A stretch of 64,000 nucleotides of DNA from Flammeovirga aprica JL-4 (GCF_012844305.1 NZ_JABANE010000002.1:62001-126000), one strand, 5' to 3'. Numbered from the stretch's first letter, positions 48,058-58,303 are shown. The notes: a model not told the origin generated them from the sequence alone. Numbers and translations are program-made.

Positions 48058-49203
48058 ATGAAAAAATTAAAAGGAATTACTTGGAACCACAGCCGTGGAT
48101 TTACCTCAATAGTAGCCGTTTCACAGCGTTTTGAAGAACTATATCCTGATGTACAGATCTCTTGGGAGAAAAGATCACTTCAAGCCTTTGCTGATGAACC
48201 AATAGACCAACTGGCAGAAAGATATGACTTCTTAATTATCGATCACCCTTGGGCCGGTTTTGCTGCCCGAACTCAAGTGATTATGCCTTTGGATACATTG
48301 CTTCCACAAGATTTCATGAAAGATTTGGAAGAAAATACGGTGGGTAGATCACACGAAAGTTACGCTTACAATAATCATCAATGGGCATTGGCAATTGACG
48401 CGGCAACTCCAGTTGCTTCTAGCCGTCCGGACCTTTTTGAAAAAGAAGGATTAAAGTTTCCTGAAACGTGGGATGATTTAGTAGAGTTATCGAAAACTGG
48501 AAAAGTGGCGATCCCTGGTATTCCTCAAGATACATTAATGAGTTTCTACATGGTTTGCTCTACGTTGGGCGAAAATGTGTGTGAAACAAAAGAGTATGTC
48601 GTTTCAAAAGAAATTGGATTGAAAGCACTTCAGATGCTTCGCGATTTAGGAGAAAATATTAAAGAAGAAAGTTACGATTGGAACCCTATCAAAGTTTGTG
48701 AGGCCATGACCAAAACAGACGATTATGTGTACGCTCCTTTCGGATATGGATATACAAATTACTCTCGTGAAGGCTATGCTCGTGTTCCTTTAAAATATCA
48801 TGATATGGTGGCCATCAACGATCAAAAACTGATCAGTACATTGGGCGGAACGGGCTTGGCTTTATCTTCTAAATGTGAAGAAAAAGAATTGGCTTCGAAA
48901 TTCTTGGAGTTTGCAGGTTCTCTGGATGTTCAGAAGGGTATTTTCTTTGATAATGGTGGTCAGCCCGGACATAGAAAAGCTTGGACGGATCAGAGAGTAA
49001 ACAGCAAGTGCATGGACTTCTTTAGCGATACACTTCCTGCTTTGGATCGTGCATTTTTACGACCACGTTACAACGGGCACATGTACTTCCAAGATAGAGC
49101 CGGTGCACCGATTCGTGAGTTTATGATGAAGGGTGGTGATTCTAAAGTACTCTTGTCACAATTAAATGAATTGTACATCAAATCGCTTTCTCAAAATGAC
49201 TAA
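48058..49203 (+). CDS. Signal-less solute-binding-protein-like (SBP_bac_1 fold), copy 1
   Basis: 381 residues. The fold reads as a family 1 ABC solute-binding protein: [32 protein letters not shown], then [15 protein letters not shown] and a hinge block near [17 protein letters not shown]. No signal peptide or lipobox exists (the N-terminus is MKKLKGITW), and no ABC permease or ATPase lies anywhere in the cluster. It should therefore be cytosolic. Its last 8 bases overlap the first CoA-transferase gene. I infer that it presents a substrate to, or forms a complex with, that enzyme. This is a structural guess, not a known role. Confidence 0.7.
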   Translation: MKKLKGITWNHSRGFTSIVAVSQRFEELYPDVQISWEKRSLQAFADEPIDQLAERYDFLIIDHPWAGFAARTQVIMPLDTLLPQDFMKDLEENTVGRSHESYAYNNHQWALAIDAATPVASSRPDLFEKEGLKFPETWDDLVELSKTGKVAIPGIPQDTLMSFYMVCSTLGENVCETKEYVVSKEIGLKALQMLRDLGENIKEESYDWNPIKVCEAMTKTDDYVYAPFGYGYTNYSREGYARVPLKYHDMVAINDQKLISTLGGTGLALSSKCEEKELASKFLEFAGSLDVQKGIFFDNGGQPGHRKAWTDQRVNSKCMDFFSDTLPALDRAFLRPRYNGHMYFQDRAGAPIREFMMKGGDSKVLLSQLNELYIKSLSQND

Positions 49204-50344
49204 TTCAAAACCATTAGAGGGCCTTTTGGTGTTGGAATTCTGTCAGTTTTTGGCAGGTCCATCCGCAGGTTTGCGTTTGGCAGATCTGGGGGCTCGTGTG
49301 ATCAAAATTGAACGTCCAAATCATGGTGAAGCAGGTCGTCAGATAGCTATTAAAAATTTAAGAGTGGATGGAAGCAGTTTGGTTTTCCATACCCTCAATA
49401 GAAATAAAGAATCTTATGCCGCCAATTTAAAGGATGCAGAAGATCTACAAAAAGTAAAAGAACTTATCGCCAAAGCAGATGTGATGACCCACAACTTCCG
49501 TCCGGGTGTGATGGAAAAAATTGGGTTGGACTATCCTACTGTCAAGGCGATCAACCCACAAATTGTATACGCGACTGTTACTGGTTATGGTACTGAAGGT
49601 CCTTGGTCTGCGAAACCCGGACAGGACCTTTTAGTACAGTGTATGTCGGGCTTGTCACACCTTACGGGTGATAAAAACGACGGCCCTACTCCTTTCGGAT
49701 TGGCGGTCGCTGATATCATCACAGGGTCACATATGGCACAAGGGATTTTAGCCGCTTTGCTTAGAAGTGCGAAAACCAAGAAAGGTGCTTTCGTGGAAGT
49801 GAGCTTATTAGAATCAATGTTGGATTTCCAATTTGAAGTCATCACCACTTACCTCAACGATGGAAATAAACTTCCTCAACGTGCAGAAAAAGGATCAGGA
49901 CACGCCTACCTCAGTGCTCCTTATGGAGTGTATGCTACCAAAGACAGTCATATTTCTTTGGCAATGGGAGGCTTTGAAAAGCTAGTTGAATTGCTTGATA
50001 CAGATCAATTAAGAGGGTATTCAGAAGAAGAAACGTTTACGAAGCGTGATGAAATTATGAATACACTTCGTGAAATACTGGCCACCAAAACAACTCAGGA
50101 ATGGTTAGATATTTTCGAACCCGATGGAATATGGTGTTCGGCAGTTCTTGATTACGAACAACTGTTACAACATGAGGCTTATAAAGTATTGGAAATGGAT
50201 CAAAAACTACCACTTGATACAGGCGAGTTTATCCATACTACACGTTGTCCTATCCGCTTAAATGATGAGAAATTATTTGCATCAAAACCGGCTCCTAGAG
50301 TGGGTCAAGATACAGATGCGATTGCCAAAGAGTTTAACTTATAA
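49196..50344 (+). CDS. Class III CoA-transferase (CaiB/BaiF), copy 1
   Basis: 382 residues from the chosen ATG at 49196 (MTNSKPLEG), 8 bases inside the previous gene; an ATG at 49166 would add 10 non-conserved residues. [24 protein letters not shown]-like [12 protein letters not shown] and [15 protein letters not shown] are the CaiB core. Asp144 in [18 protein letters not shown] is the predicted acyl-carrying aspartate. It moves CoA between carboxylic acids. It is paralogous to the next gene throughout. The substrate is probably a sugar-derived acid, judged by neighbours. Confidence 0.85.
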   Translation: MTNSKPLEGLLVLEFCQFLAGPSAGLRLADLGARVIKIERPNHGEAGRQIAIKNLRVDGSSLVFHTLNRNKESYAANLKDAEDLQKVKELIAKADVMTHNFRPGVMEKIGLDYPTVKAINPQIVYATVTGYGTEGPWSAKPGQDLLVQCMSGLSHLTGDKNDGPTPFGLAVADIITGSHMAQGILAALLRSAKTKKGAFVEVSLLESMLDFQFEVITTYLNDGNKLPQRAEKGSGHAYLSAPYGVYATKDSHISLAMGGFEKLVELLDTDQLRGYSEEETFTKRDEIMNTLREILATKTTQEWLDIFEPDGIWCSAVLDYEQLLQHEAYKVLEMDQKLPLDTGEFIHTTRCPIRLNDEKLFASKPAPRVGQDTDAIAKEFNL

Positions 50345-50354
50345 AGACAAAAAT

Positions 50355-51533
50355 ATGCTTCCATTAAAAGATATATTAGTAGTTGATCTAAGCCAGTTTT
50401 TGTCTGCTCCTTCAGCTACACTCCGATTGGCAGATCTTGGTGCTAGAGTCATCAAAGTAGAACGCCCCGAAACAGGTGATATCTGCCGTCAGCTTTATGT
50501 TTCCAATGTGATGCTGAATGGTGAGTCTTCTGTTTTTAGAGCTATCAATAGAAATAAAGAGAGTTTTCAAGCCGATTTAAAATCGGATATCGATAAAGAA
50601 AAAGTACTAAAGCTTATCGCGAAAGCGGATGTTTTAGTACACAATTTCAGACCGGGTGTCATCGAACGTTTAGGGTTGGATTATGATACGGTAAAAGCAA
50701 TCAACCCTTCGATTGTTTATGGAGACATTTCTGGATATGGATCAGAAGGACCATGGTCGGCCAAGCCGGGGCAAGATCTTCTGTTGCAATCTTTATCAGG
50801 GGTAACATGGCTGAGTGGTAATGCCGACAAAGGACCGGTACCTATGGGTATTGCGATCGTTGATATCTTGGCGGGTGCTCACTTAGCACAAGGTCTTATC
50901 GCTTCCTTAATCAAAAGATTCAAAACTAATCAAGGAAGTAAGGTTTCAGTAAGTATGTTGGAGTCTATTCTTGATTTCCAATTCGAAACCATCACCACAT
51001 ATTATCACGATGGTGGCGAACCTACGGTAAGAACAGCAAGCAATAATGCACATGCTTATTTAGGTGCTCCTTATGGGGTTTACGCTACTAAAAACGGTCA
51101 TTTGGCTTTGGCTATGGGTGCCATTCCTGTATTGGGAGAATTACTGGGTTGTCCATCATTAACAAACTACCCTGAGCCTGATACTTGGTTTACACAAAGA
51201 GATGAAATCAAGAATATTCTAGCCGATCATTTATTGACTGAAACTACTGAACATTGGCTTTCAATCTTAGAACCTGCCGATATCTGGTGTGCGGATGTAT
51301 TGAATTGGGACACCCTTTTCAAACACGATGGTTTTAAAGCCCTCAACATGATTCAGAAGGTAAAAATGGGCGATGGATTCGAGTACAAAACCACTCGTTG
51401 TCCCATTAAAATTGATGGAGAATACCTCACATCAACTTTAGGATCTCCAGCAATTGGAGAACATACTCAGGAAATTTTGAAAGAACTAAACGCTTTGGAT
51501 CATGAAGGAAAAGTTGAGAATTGCTGTTCGTAA
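50355..51533 (+). CDS. Class III CoA-transferase (CaiB/BaiF), copy 2
   Basis: 392 residues from ATG at 50355 ([20 protein letters not shown]), 10 bases after copy 1; a longer ORF start at 50262 lies inside copy 1 and is rejected. The same core as copy 1 ([28 protein letters not shown]) with predicted nucleophile Asp141 in [12 protein letters not shown]. The pair may form a heterodimer, since CaiB enzymes are interlocked dimers. The gene's last 32 bases overlap the next start, implying matched expression. Confidence 0.85.
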   Translation: MLPLKDILVVDLSQFLSAPSATLRLADLGARVIKVERPETGDICRQLYVSNVMLNGESSVFRAINRNKESFQADLKSDIDKEKVLKLIAKADVLVHNFRPGVIERLGLDYDTVKAINPSIVYGDISGYGSEGPWSAKPGQDLLLQSLSGVTWLSGNADKGPVPMGIAIVDILAGAHLAQGLIASLIKRFKTNQGSKVSVSMLESILDFQFETITTYYHDGGEPTVRTASNNAHAYLGAPYGVYATKNGHLALAMGAIPVLGELLGCPSLTNYPEPDTWFTQRDEIKNILADHLLTETTEHWLSILEPADIWCADVLNWDTLFKHDGFKALNMIQKVKMGDGFEYKTTRCPIKIDGEYLTSTLGSPAIGEHTQEILKELNALDHEGKVENCCS

Positions 51534-52737
51534 ATTCGGACCTTTTGAAAGTGCTCTCCAAAAGATTTGGGACGACTTCTGCTCACAACGTGCATGTGAT
51601 GTAGAATTGGAAGCAGTACCAATGGACTTGCATCCTCTTTATGATACTATTTTAAAAGAGGATGGTTTGAAGAAAGGCGATTGGGACATTGCATTAATGA
51701 ACACCGATTGGATTACGGAAGCTTACAGCAATAATGCCATCGCTGATTTAATGCCTTTTATGGGTAATGATTCCTCTGCTTTGGAAGAGGCATGGAGTCC
51801 TTCTCTTTTAGGAAAGCAACGCTTCGGAAATGCAGTAATGGGACTTCCATTTCATAACGGCCCTGAGTGCTTAATGTACAGAACAGACCTTTTTGAAGAT
51901 CCAAAAGAACAAGAGGCTTTCAAGAAAAAATACAACAGAGCACTGACGGTTCCCAAAACATGGAACGAGCTGATGGAAGTCGCTTCTTTCTTCCACCGTC
52001 CTCAAGCAGGTTTATACGGAACGACTTTCGCCGCTTATCCTGATGGTCATAATACCGTCTTTGATTTCTGCCTTCAGTTATGGACAAGAGGTGGACAATT
52101 AATCACTGAAGATGATAAAGTAGTACTTCATTCAAAAGCAACTGTTGAAGGCATGAAATTCTACCGTAAAGCTTTACAAAACAAAGAGGCCATTCACCCT
52201 AAATCAAGAGAGTTTGATTCTGTAGAAGCCGGTTTAGCATTCGCCAATGGTGAGTTAGCCTTAAGCGTCAACTGGTTTGGCTTTGCCGCCAACTGCGAAG
52301 TGAGTCCTTATTCTAAAGTAAAAGGCAAAGTAGACGTAGCTTACATCCCTGCCGGAGAAGGTGGTGAAGGTGTTTCTCTCAATGCCTATTGGATGTACGT
52401 AATTGGAGCAGGCAGTAAGCATCAACAATTGGCTTACGACTTTATTCAATTTGCTACTTCAGCAAAAAACGACGAGCTCTTGACTTTAGAGGGAGGCATC
52501 GGATGTAGAGTTTCGACTTGGAGAAGTCCAAAGGTCAATCAAGAAATCCCTTATTATCATAAACTAGAAGAACTGCATCAAAACACCGAATCACTTCCTC
52601 GAATGAACAATTGGTCGCAAGTCGCAGACATCATCGACGAGTTAGTGCTGAAGGTAATCAATACAGAAGAAGACATCGAAAACATCTTAGCCACTGCACA
52701 GGAGAAAGTGGATCAGCTGGAACTTGTGAATACATAA
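51502..52737 (+). CDS. Signal-less solute-binding-protein-like (SBP_bac_1 fold), copy 2
   Basis: 411 residues. [26 protein letters not shown], then [42 protein letters not shown] and [16 protein letters not shown] are recognisable SBP_bac_1 features with a carbohydrate-type ligand cleft. Like copy 1 it has no export signal or lipid anchor. It overlaps the CoA-transferase gene by 32 bases. The order SBP-CoA transferase-CoA transferase-SBP looks like two duplicated pairs. Ligand and role are unknown. Confidence 0.7.
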   Translation: MKEKLRIAVRKFGPFESALQKIWDDFCSQRACDVELEAVPMDLHPLYDTILKEDGLKKGDWDIALMNTDWITEAYSNNAIADLMPFMGNDSSALEEAWSPSLLGKQRFGNAVMGLPFHNGPECLMYRTDLFEDPKEQEAFKKKYNRALTVPKTWNELMEVASFFHRPQAGLYGTTFAAYPDGHNTVFDFCLQLWTRGGQLITEDDKVVLHSKATVEGMKFYRKALQNKEAIHPKSREFDSVEAGLAFANGELALSVNWFGFAANCEVSPYSKVKGKVDVAYIPAGEGGEGVSLNAYWMYVIGAGSKHQQLAYDFIQFATSAKNDELLTLEGGIGCRVSTWRSPKVNQEIPYYHKLEELHQNTESLPRMNNWSQVADIIDELVLKVINTEEDIENILATAQEKVDQLELVNT

Positions 52738-52754
52738 TATAATACAAGAATATT

Positions 52755-53205
52755 GCGTGCACCACGACTAAAGTCATGGGCTAGTGATACCAACTCCAAC
52801 AACACTAAAGTGATGTTTCCGCTTTTTTCTTTCACAGTAAGTACTAGGAAAGAAGAAAAGGGACAATTTTAGATTGTTATTTTTTATTCTAATCGAGACA
52901 GATTTGAAGAGCATAGCCATAGCTACGTGATAAAAATCTAACGATGAGTAGGACAAAAAAGATAAGATAAAATGTCCAATTACTTTTTTCCTAGTACTTA
53001 AGTACTAAGACAAAAGAAATGGAACAATAATTACGCGCACCATGACTGAAGTCATGGGCAGGTGATACTGACTCCACCAACACTAAAGTGTTGCTTACGT
53101 TATCAATCTTCAAGACTTTAGTCTTGATTAGATTGTTGTATCACCTGCCCATAGTTTTAACTATGGTGCACGAAACACTCGTTTACTTCTGTCCTAGTAC
53201 TTAAT
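52755..53205. repeat. Composite hairpin element, family A plus AGTACTTA repeats
   Basis: A partial unit (52755-52816) is followed by a full one (53034-53172). The full unit has four hairpins: CCATGACTGAAGTCATGG (53040-53057), CAACACTAAAGTGTTG (53078-53093), CAAGACTTTAGTCTTG (53111-53126) and CCATAGTTTTAACTATGG (53149-53166). GGGCAGGTGATA and TATCACCTGCCC form inner inverted arms. CCTAGTACTTAAGTACTAAG (52990-53010) and relatives bracket it. There is no gene in this 480-base gap. Confidence 0.85.
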
Positions 53206-53220
53206 TAAATCAATAATGAA

Positions 53221-54294
53221 ATGGAAATAAATTATCAATATACCTTACCAAAAACATCCCGCCCGATCATCATCATCGGAGCAGGAGGTATTGTCAACGA
53301 TGCACATATGCCCGCTTATAGAAAAGCTGGATTTGAAGTATATGGCATCACCAATAGAACAAAAGAACGAGCAGAAAAAATAGCAGAGAAATTTGACATT
53401 CCTAGAGTATTTGACAGCATCGATGATGCCATTGCACAAGCTCCGGAGAATGCCGTTTTCGACCTTACACTCATGCCAAATCAGTTTGTAGCGACTTTAG
53501 AAAAACTACCTGATGGCGCCCCAGTTCTGATTCAAAAACCTTTAGGTGATTACTTTGAGCAAACTAAAAAAATCATCGAAGTCTGTAGAAGAAAAAAGCT
53601 TATCGCTGCCGTAAACTGTCAATTGCGTTTTGCCCCTTACATCATGGTTGCGCGTGATCTGATCAACAAAGAAGCCATCGGCAAAATCTACGATATGGAA
53701 GTGAAGGTTTCGGTATATACACCATGGGAAATTTTCCCGAACGTGATGTATCATCCGAGATTGGAGATCCAACAGCACAGTATTCACCACATCGATTTGG
53801 TAAGGTCATTTTTGGGTGATCCAAAAGGAATTATGGCGAAAACCTTAAAGCACCCTGCCAAAGAAATGTCGTCTACTCGTACCAATGTCATCATGGAATA
53901 TGAAGATGATGTACGTGCATTAGTCAGCACTAACCACGATCACGTTTTCGGATTTGATCATCAAGAAAGCTATGTAAAATGGGAAGGTACAAAAGGTGCT
54001 ATCTATGCTAAAATGGGCCTTTTGATGAACTACCCTGACGGTGTGCCAGACGCTTTTGAATACTGCATTTTAGAAGAAGGGAAAAAACCAGAGTGGAAAA
54101 CCAAAAAATTAGAAGGGTCATGGTTCCCTGATGCTTTTATCGGCACCATGTCTTCATTGATCTGTTATGCCAACGGAGAGTCTGACCAATTGGACACTTC
54201 TATTGAAGATATTTTGAAAACCATGCATGTGGTAGAAGCAGCGTATAAGTCGAGCGATATGGGTGGAGTGAAACCAGAATATGGGTCGATTTAA
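53221..54294 (+). CDS. Gfo/Idh/MocA-family sugar oxidoreductase
   Basis: 357 residues. The Rossmann start PIIIIGAGGIVNDAHMPAYRKAGFEVYGI binds NAD(P). IQKPLGD is the EKP-type lysine block, and QHSIHHIDLVRSFLGDP holds the substrate-side histidine pair typical of the family. It oxidises or epimerises a sugar or inositol hydroxyl. It is the first gene after the CoA-transferase block, separated from it and the next gene by hairpin repeats. It is likely to act early in breakdown of the imported sugar. Confidence 0.85.
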   Translation: MEINYQYTLPKTSRPIIIIGAGGIVNDAHMPAYRKAGFEVYGITNRTKERAEKIAEKFDIPRVFDSIDDAIAQAPENAVFDLTLMPNQFVATLEKLPDGAPVLIQKPLGDYFEQTKKIIEVCRRKKLIAAVNCQLRFAPYIMVARDLINKEAIGKIYDMEVKVSVYTPWEIFPNVMYHPRLEIQQHSIHHIDLVRSFLGDPKGIMAKTLKHPAKEMSSTRTNVIMEYEDDVRALVSTNHDHVFGFDHQESYVKWEGTKGAIYAKMGLLMNYPDGVPDAFEYCILEEGKKPEWKTKKLEGSWFPDAFIGTMSSLICYANGESDQLDTSIEDILKTMHVVEAAYKSSDMGGVKPEYGSI

Positions 54295-54300
54295 TCACCC

Positions 54301-54418
54301 CGTAGAAGCGTAGCCTGCTACGCTAAACATTAAAAAGTGATGATGTAAAAATATCACAACAATACATCAAAACCGATACTGTAATCATACTCCACACAAA
54401 CACGTAGCAGGCTACGTG
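54301..54418. repeat. Hairpin element, family C (single copy)
   Basis: GCGTAGcctgCTACGC (54308-54323) and CACGTAGcaggCTACGTG (54401-54418). It is related to the tandem array at 23987-24485. It follows the Gfo/Idh stop directly. Confidence 0.8.
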
Positions 54419-54469
54419 GCTACGGGAGTTTACAACATCATACTAAACTTAGACTAAACCTGAAACCAG

Positions 54470-54505
54470 GGACACGAATGTAAAGCGAAAGCATCATCCG
54501 TGTCC
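54470..54505. repeat. Hairpin element, family B
   Basis: GGACACGaATG pairs with CATcCGTGTCC around TAAAGCGAAAGCAT. The outer stem is unlike other family B copies but is fully complementary. Confidence 0.75.
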
Positions 54506-54545
54506 TAGAAATTATTTTGATAAAAAAGGTATAAAAAATAAAACA

Positions 54546-55559
54546 ATGAAAGCATCATTATACGAAGGAAATCAAACCTTCACTGTTGTTGAAAAAGAAA
54601 TAGAAGCACCTGCTGCAGGTGAGGTGAGAATTAAAGTAGCCTATTGTGGAGTGTGCGGTACCGATGTACATATTTATCATGGTATGATGGACAAGCGTGT
54701 CAGTATTCCTGTAACTATCGGGCACGAAATGTCGGGTACTGTAGATGCGGTTGGTGAAGGTGTGGAAGGATTTAGTGTGGGTGAGAAAATCACAGTTCGT
54801 CCATTAGACAACAGAGGTGAAATACCTGCTGATAAAGGACACAGTCATATTGCAAAAGCATTGAAGTTTATCGGAATTGACAGCCCAGGTGCCATGCAAC
54901 AATACTGGAATGTTCCTGCTTTCACATTGCATAAACTGAAAGAAGAAACAGACCTTAAGCTAGCAGCTCTTATTGAGCCTCTATCAGTGGCTTGCCATGA
55001 TGTACGCATGAGTAAATTGAAAAAAGATGAAGTGGCTGTTGTTTTAGGTGGAGGTCCTATCGGTTTGCTTGTTGCGATGGTGGCCAAAAGCAAAGGCGCT
55101 AGAGTTATTATTTCAGAAGTGAATGATGCTAGAATTAAAATGGCAGAAGACATGGGCTTTGAAGTTGTCAATCCTGTCATTACTGATTTAGTAGCTTATG
55201 TTGACCAACAAACGGAAGGCGGATTAGCGGATGTTGTATTCGAAGTAGCTGGTGTGCAAGCTTCATTAGATGTAATGACGGAAGTGGCAGGTATCCGTGG
55301 CCGTATTGTAATGGTGGCCATTCATGGAGAGAAAAAGCCCGTGGACCTGTTTAAGTTCTTCTGGAAAGAATTAGAATTGATTGGAGCTCGTGTCTACGAA
55401 AAAGAAGATTACGAAGAGTCAATCCAATTGATCACAGAAAACAAATACAATTTCGATAAGATCATCACGGGCACAAAACCACTGGATGAAATCCAACAGA
55501 TATTTGAAGACATCGACAACAATCCAACAGGGATGAAATTCTTGATCGATTGTCAATAG
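54546..55559 (+). CDS. Medium-chain zinc-type dehydrogenase lacking the structural zinc site
   Basis: 337 residues. Catalytic zinc residues are Cys37 in CGVCGTD and His60-Glu61 in GHE. The NAD(P) motif VVLGGGPIGLLV lies near 167-178. The usual four-cysteine structural zinc loop after GEKITVRP is absent: residues 86-112 (DNRGEIPADKGHS) contain no cysteine. It is closest in feel to L-threonine/sorbitol/galactonate dehydrogenases. It probably oxidises a sugar or sugar-acid hydroxyl in the catabolic route. Confidence 0.85.
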   Translation: MKASLYEGNQTFTVVEKEIEAPAAGEVRIKVAYCGVCGTDVHIYHGMMDKRVSIPVTIGHEMSGTVDAVGEGVEGFSVGEKITVRPLDNRGEIPADKGHSHIAKALKFIGIDSPGAMQQYWNVPAFTLHKLKEETDLKLAALIEPLSVACHDVRMSKLKKDEVAVVLGGGPIGLLVAMVAKSKGARVIISEVNDARIKMAEDMGFEVVNPVITDLVAYVDQQTEGGLADVVFEVAGVQASLDVMTEVAGIRGRIVMVAIHGEKKPVDLFKFFWKELELIGARVYEKEDYEESIQLITENKYNFDKIITGTKPLDEIQQIFEDIDNNPTGMKFLIDCQ

Positions 55560-55573
55560 AATCTATTCTGTCA

Positions 55574-55709
55574 GGCACCATAGTTTAAACTATGGGCAGG
55601 TGATAAACAAACCTTTCCAAGACTGAAGTCTTGAAGGTTAAAAACGGAAATAACACTTTAGTGTTGTTGAAGTAAATATCACCTGCCCATGACTTCAGTC
55701 GTGGTGCAC
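55574..55709. repeat. Hairpin element, family A (full unit)
   Basis: CCATAGTTTAAACTATGG (55578-55595), CAAGACTGAAGTCTTG (55618-55633), AACACTTTAGTGTT (55652-55665) and CCATGACTTCAGTCGTGG (55687-55704), with GGGCAGGTGATA / TATCACCTGCCC arms and GCACCA / TGGTGC ends. Its architecture is the same as 53034-53172. Confidence 0.85.
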
Positions 55710-55743
55710 AAAACACTTACATCAAAAAGAAAAAAATAAAGCA

Positions 55744-56514
55744 ATGAGCGTTTTAAATACATTTAGTTTAGAAGGAAAAGTAGCATTAGTTACAGGTTGT
55801 AAAAGAGGTATCGGCATGGGCATGGCCGTGGCATTAGCTGAGGCTGGCGCCGATATTATTGGCGTAAGTGCCTCTCTTGAAAAAACAGGAAGTAATGTGG
55901 AAAAAGCAGTGACGGCATTGGGTCGTAAATTTTCTGCTTACACTTGTGATTTCTCCAACCGTGATTCACTTTATGCTTTCATTAAAGAAGTAAAAGCAGA
56001 CCACCCCGTAATTGATATTTTAATCAATAACGCTGGTACAATCCTCAGAGCTCCTGCAGTAGAACATCCTGACGAAATGTGGGACAAAGTAATTGAGGTA
56101 AACCAAAATGCACAATTCATCTTAACGCGTGAAATTGGTAAAGAAATGGTGGCTCGAGGCTCAGGTAAAGTGGTATTTACAGCATCACTTTTAACTTTCC
56201 AAGGTGGTATTACAGTGCCAGGTTATGCGGCATCAAAAGGAGCAATCGGTCAAATGACTATGGCTTTTGCGAACGAATGGGCCTCAAAAGGCGTGAACGT
56301 AAACGCTATTGCACCAGGTTACATCGACACAGATAACACAGAAGCATTACGTAACGACCCAGTAAGATCAGAGCAAATCCTAGCACGTATCCCTTCAGGA
56401 CGCTGGGGTAAACCGGAAGATTTCGCAGGTCCAGTAGTATTCCTTTGCTCGGAAGCAAGTGCTTATATGCAAGGTGCAGTAATGCTTGTTGACGGCGGAT
56501 GGATGGGACGATAG
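55744..56514 (+). CDS. KduD-like short-chain dehydrogenase
   Basis: 256 residues. TGCKRGIGMG binds NAD; NNAG (95-98), Ser148, Tyr161 and Lys165 form the catalytic set. LTFQGGITVPGYAASKGAIGQ and IAPGYIDTDNTEALRNDPVR, with RIPSGRWGKPED, match KduD / 2-deoxy-D-gluconate 3-dehydrogenase enzymes that interconvert keto-deoxy sugar acids. It fits the middle of an acid-sugar pathway with the CoA-transferases and MaoC hydratase. Confidence 0.85.
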   Translation: MSVLNTFSLEGKVALVTGCKRGIGMGMAVALAEAGADIIGVSASLEKTGSNVEKAVTALGRKFSAYTCDFSNRDSLYAFIKEVKADHPVIDILINNAGTILRAPAVEHPDEMWDKVIEVNQNAQFILTREIGKEMVARGSGKVVFTASLLTFQGGITVPGYAASKGAIGQMTMAFANEWASKGVNVNAIAPGYIDTDNTEALRNDPVRSEQILARIPSGRWGKPEDFAGPVVFLCSEASAYMQGAVMLVDGGWMGR

Positions 56515-56694
56515 AGAGAGGGAAGAGTTAAGAATGAAGAGGTAAGAGAAGTGGATCGTGTTGTGGTTTTTGGACTACTAAATTGCCTACCACACGAATC
56601 ATCACGATTTCAATTTCGATAATCTTTTTTTCTTCCTTCTTACCTCTCCCCTCTTCCCTCTTCCCTCAATATTTTTTATTTTAAAAAAACAATC
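56515..56694. repeat. Purine/pyrimidine inverted repeat between SDR and MaoC genes
   Basis: The left arm is purine-rich (GGAAGAGTTAAGAATGAAGA from 56521), the right arm pyrimidine-rich (CTTCTTACCTCTCCCCTCTT near 56636). The pairing is imperfect. It resembles the 2350-2481 family. There is no ORF. Confidence 0.6.
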
Positions 56695-57138
56695 ATGCAT
56701 ATAAAATCACAATTTTTCGAAGACTACACACTAGGAGACTACAGAGAAACTCTTGGCAGAACGATTACAGAAACAGACTTTGTTGTTCATGCAGGACAAA
56801 CAGGTGATTTCTTCCCCCACCATATGGATGCGGAATGGTGTAAAACACAACCTTTTAAGGAACGTATTGCACACGGCACATTGACATTTAGTGTGGCCAT
56901 TGGGATGACGGCAACGGAAATCAATCCAGAGGCATTTTCTAAAGGATATGACCGTTTACGCTTTGTGAAGCCGGTGCATATTGGTGATACCATCCATGTG
57001 AAGGTGACAATTTCTGAGAAATCAGAATCAAAGAAGCCGGAATTGGGTCAAGTGATTGAGCACGTGGAAGTCATTAATCAAAGAGATGAATTGGTTCTGG
57101 TTTGTGATCATATATTGTTAGCAAAGAAAAAAGGGTAG
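56695..57138 (+). CDS. MaoC-family enoyl-CoA hydratase/dehydratase
   Basis: 147 residues, one hot-dog domain. GDFFPHH (37-43) is the hydratase-2 motif (GDxNPxH) with Phe in the usual Asn position; Asp38 and His43 are the catalytic pair. [18 protein letters not shown] follows the family pattern. It adds or removes water on a CoA ester. This fits a pathway in which the two CoA-transferases make a thioester that is then dehydrated. Confidence 0.85.
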   Translation: MHIKSQFFEDYTLGDYRETLGRTITETDFVVHAGQTGDFFPHHMDAEWCKTQPFKERIAHGTLTFSVAIGMTATEINPEAFSKGYDRLRFVKPVHIGDTIHVKVTISEKSESKKPELGQVIEHVEVINQRDELVLVCDHILLAKKKG

Positions 57139-57166
57139 TAGGTTAATTATAAGAATGAGAAAACAT

Positions 57167-57319
57167 GTTTCAAGTGTTAAGCGAAAGCGTCACTTGGAAC
57201 TATTCTTTGGCGAAGTCTCCCTACTTCGAAATGAATAGATATTTCACTTTTGTGTTTCGAAGTCGGGAGACTTCGCCAATATGTCATCACAAGTGACGCT
57301 TTCGCTTAACACTTGCGAT
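57167..57319. repeat. Compound palindromic element, family B
   Basis: CAAGTG..CACTTG around TTAAGCGAAAGCGT (57171-57196) and its inverse at 57290-57315 flank an inner stem: TTGGCGAAGTCTCCC near 57206 pairs with GGGAGACTTCGCCAA near 57265-57279, with one mismatch over 25 bases. It lies between the convergent MaoC and IclR genes. Confidence 0.85.
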
Positions 57320-57395
57320 ATAAAAAGGAAATGCTTGACCTACTACATTTCAACTATCTACATCCCAATATGGTGTATATTACATCACTTTGGGA

Positions 57396-58166
57396 TTATT
57401 CTTTATCCGAAGGAACACCGCCGATGGATACATTAATCGCATCCACAGTATTTAAGATTTCACTAATAATATCGTCTTGAGAGACATTCTTTAATTGGGA
57501 AGTTAGCCCCGATACCACCAACACGGCCATCACTTCATTATTGATATCATACACAGGCGCGGCAAAGTCAGTAACCCCTTCCGTCAGCGTACTTTTTTGC
57601 ACAAAACATTTAAGGTCCTTCAAAGCCGACAACTCTTTCTCCAAACCTGCTTTCTCCCCTTTCGATAATGCTTGATATTCCTCCGATGCTTCTAATATTC
57701 GCTCTCTTTCCGCTTCCGATTTATGGGCTAAAATGATCTTTCCAGAATTGGTCTGAGTGATTGGAAATACGCCCCCTACTTCTACAGAAAGTGAAATAGG
57801 TGTCATGCTCTTCGCTTGGCAAATAATCAGTAGTTTATTCTGATAGAAAAAACTCAAGTGGCAAGACTGATTAATGGTCTGAGAAAGCTGTTCCAAATAA
57901 GGCATAGAAGCTTTCACCAAGTAATCAATGGAAGAGTGATGATGGGATAATTGGAATAACCTTAACGTCAATTGATACTTCCCAGAAATGGGCTCTTTAT
58001 TGATATAACCTCTCTCCTCAAGGCACACCAACATACGGTAAATCTCGTTGGGTTTACGATTAATACCTGTTCCAATTTCTGCTTGAGATTGAGGAACCGA
58101 CTGTGCAGATAGAAATTCTAAAATATCTAATCCTTTGTCGAGTGCGGGAGAGTTATAAGTAGGCAT
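57396..58166 (-). CDS. IclR-family transcriptional regulator
   Basis: 256 residues. The N-terminal winged helix (about 5-70: LDILEFLSAQSVPQSQAEIGTGINRKPNEIYRMLVCL) precedes an IclR effector domain (about 80-250). Family members sense aromatic or sugar-acid effectors. It sits convergent to the MaoC gene and divergent from the lactonase, so control of the catabolic cluster is likely. The minus-strand TATTTTTG (58186-58193) lies just upstream of its start codon. A hairpin ATCCCAA/TTGGGAT (57362-57396) overlaps its stop. Confidence 0.85.
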   Translation of the reverse strand: MPTYNSPALDKGLDILEFLSAQSVPQSQAEIGTGINRKPNEIYRMLVCLEERGYINKEPISGKYQLTLRLFQLSHHHSSIDYLVKASMPYLEQLSQTINQSCHLSFFYQNKLLIICQAKSMTPISLSVEVGGVFPITQTNSGKIILAHKSEAERERILEASEEYQALSKGEKAGLEKELSALKDLKCFVQKSTLTEGVTDFAAPVYDINNEVMAVLVVSGLTSQLKNVSQDDIISEILNTVDAINVSIGGVPSDKE

Positions 58167-58303
58167 ATGCTAAATTTAGTTTCAACAAAAATAAGAAATT
58201 GTTCAAATTACAGGGTGTAAATCCTTCAGTATTTTTGAAACTCTTATTTTCAATTTTATATCACAAGAATAATAGCTAAAATCAAACAAACAAACTTAAT
58301 GAA

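Noticed and set aside
50262..50354. Upstream start for the second CoA-transferase
   Set aside because: It would put 31 non-conserved residues before the family start and lies within the first CoA-transferase gene; ATG 50355 matches the paralogue.
48058..52737. ABC sugar importer
   Set aside because: Both binding-protein-like products lack export signals, and no permease or ATPase gene is present in or near the cluster.
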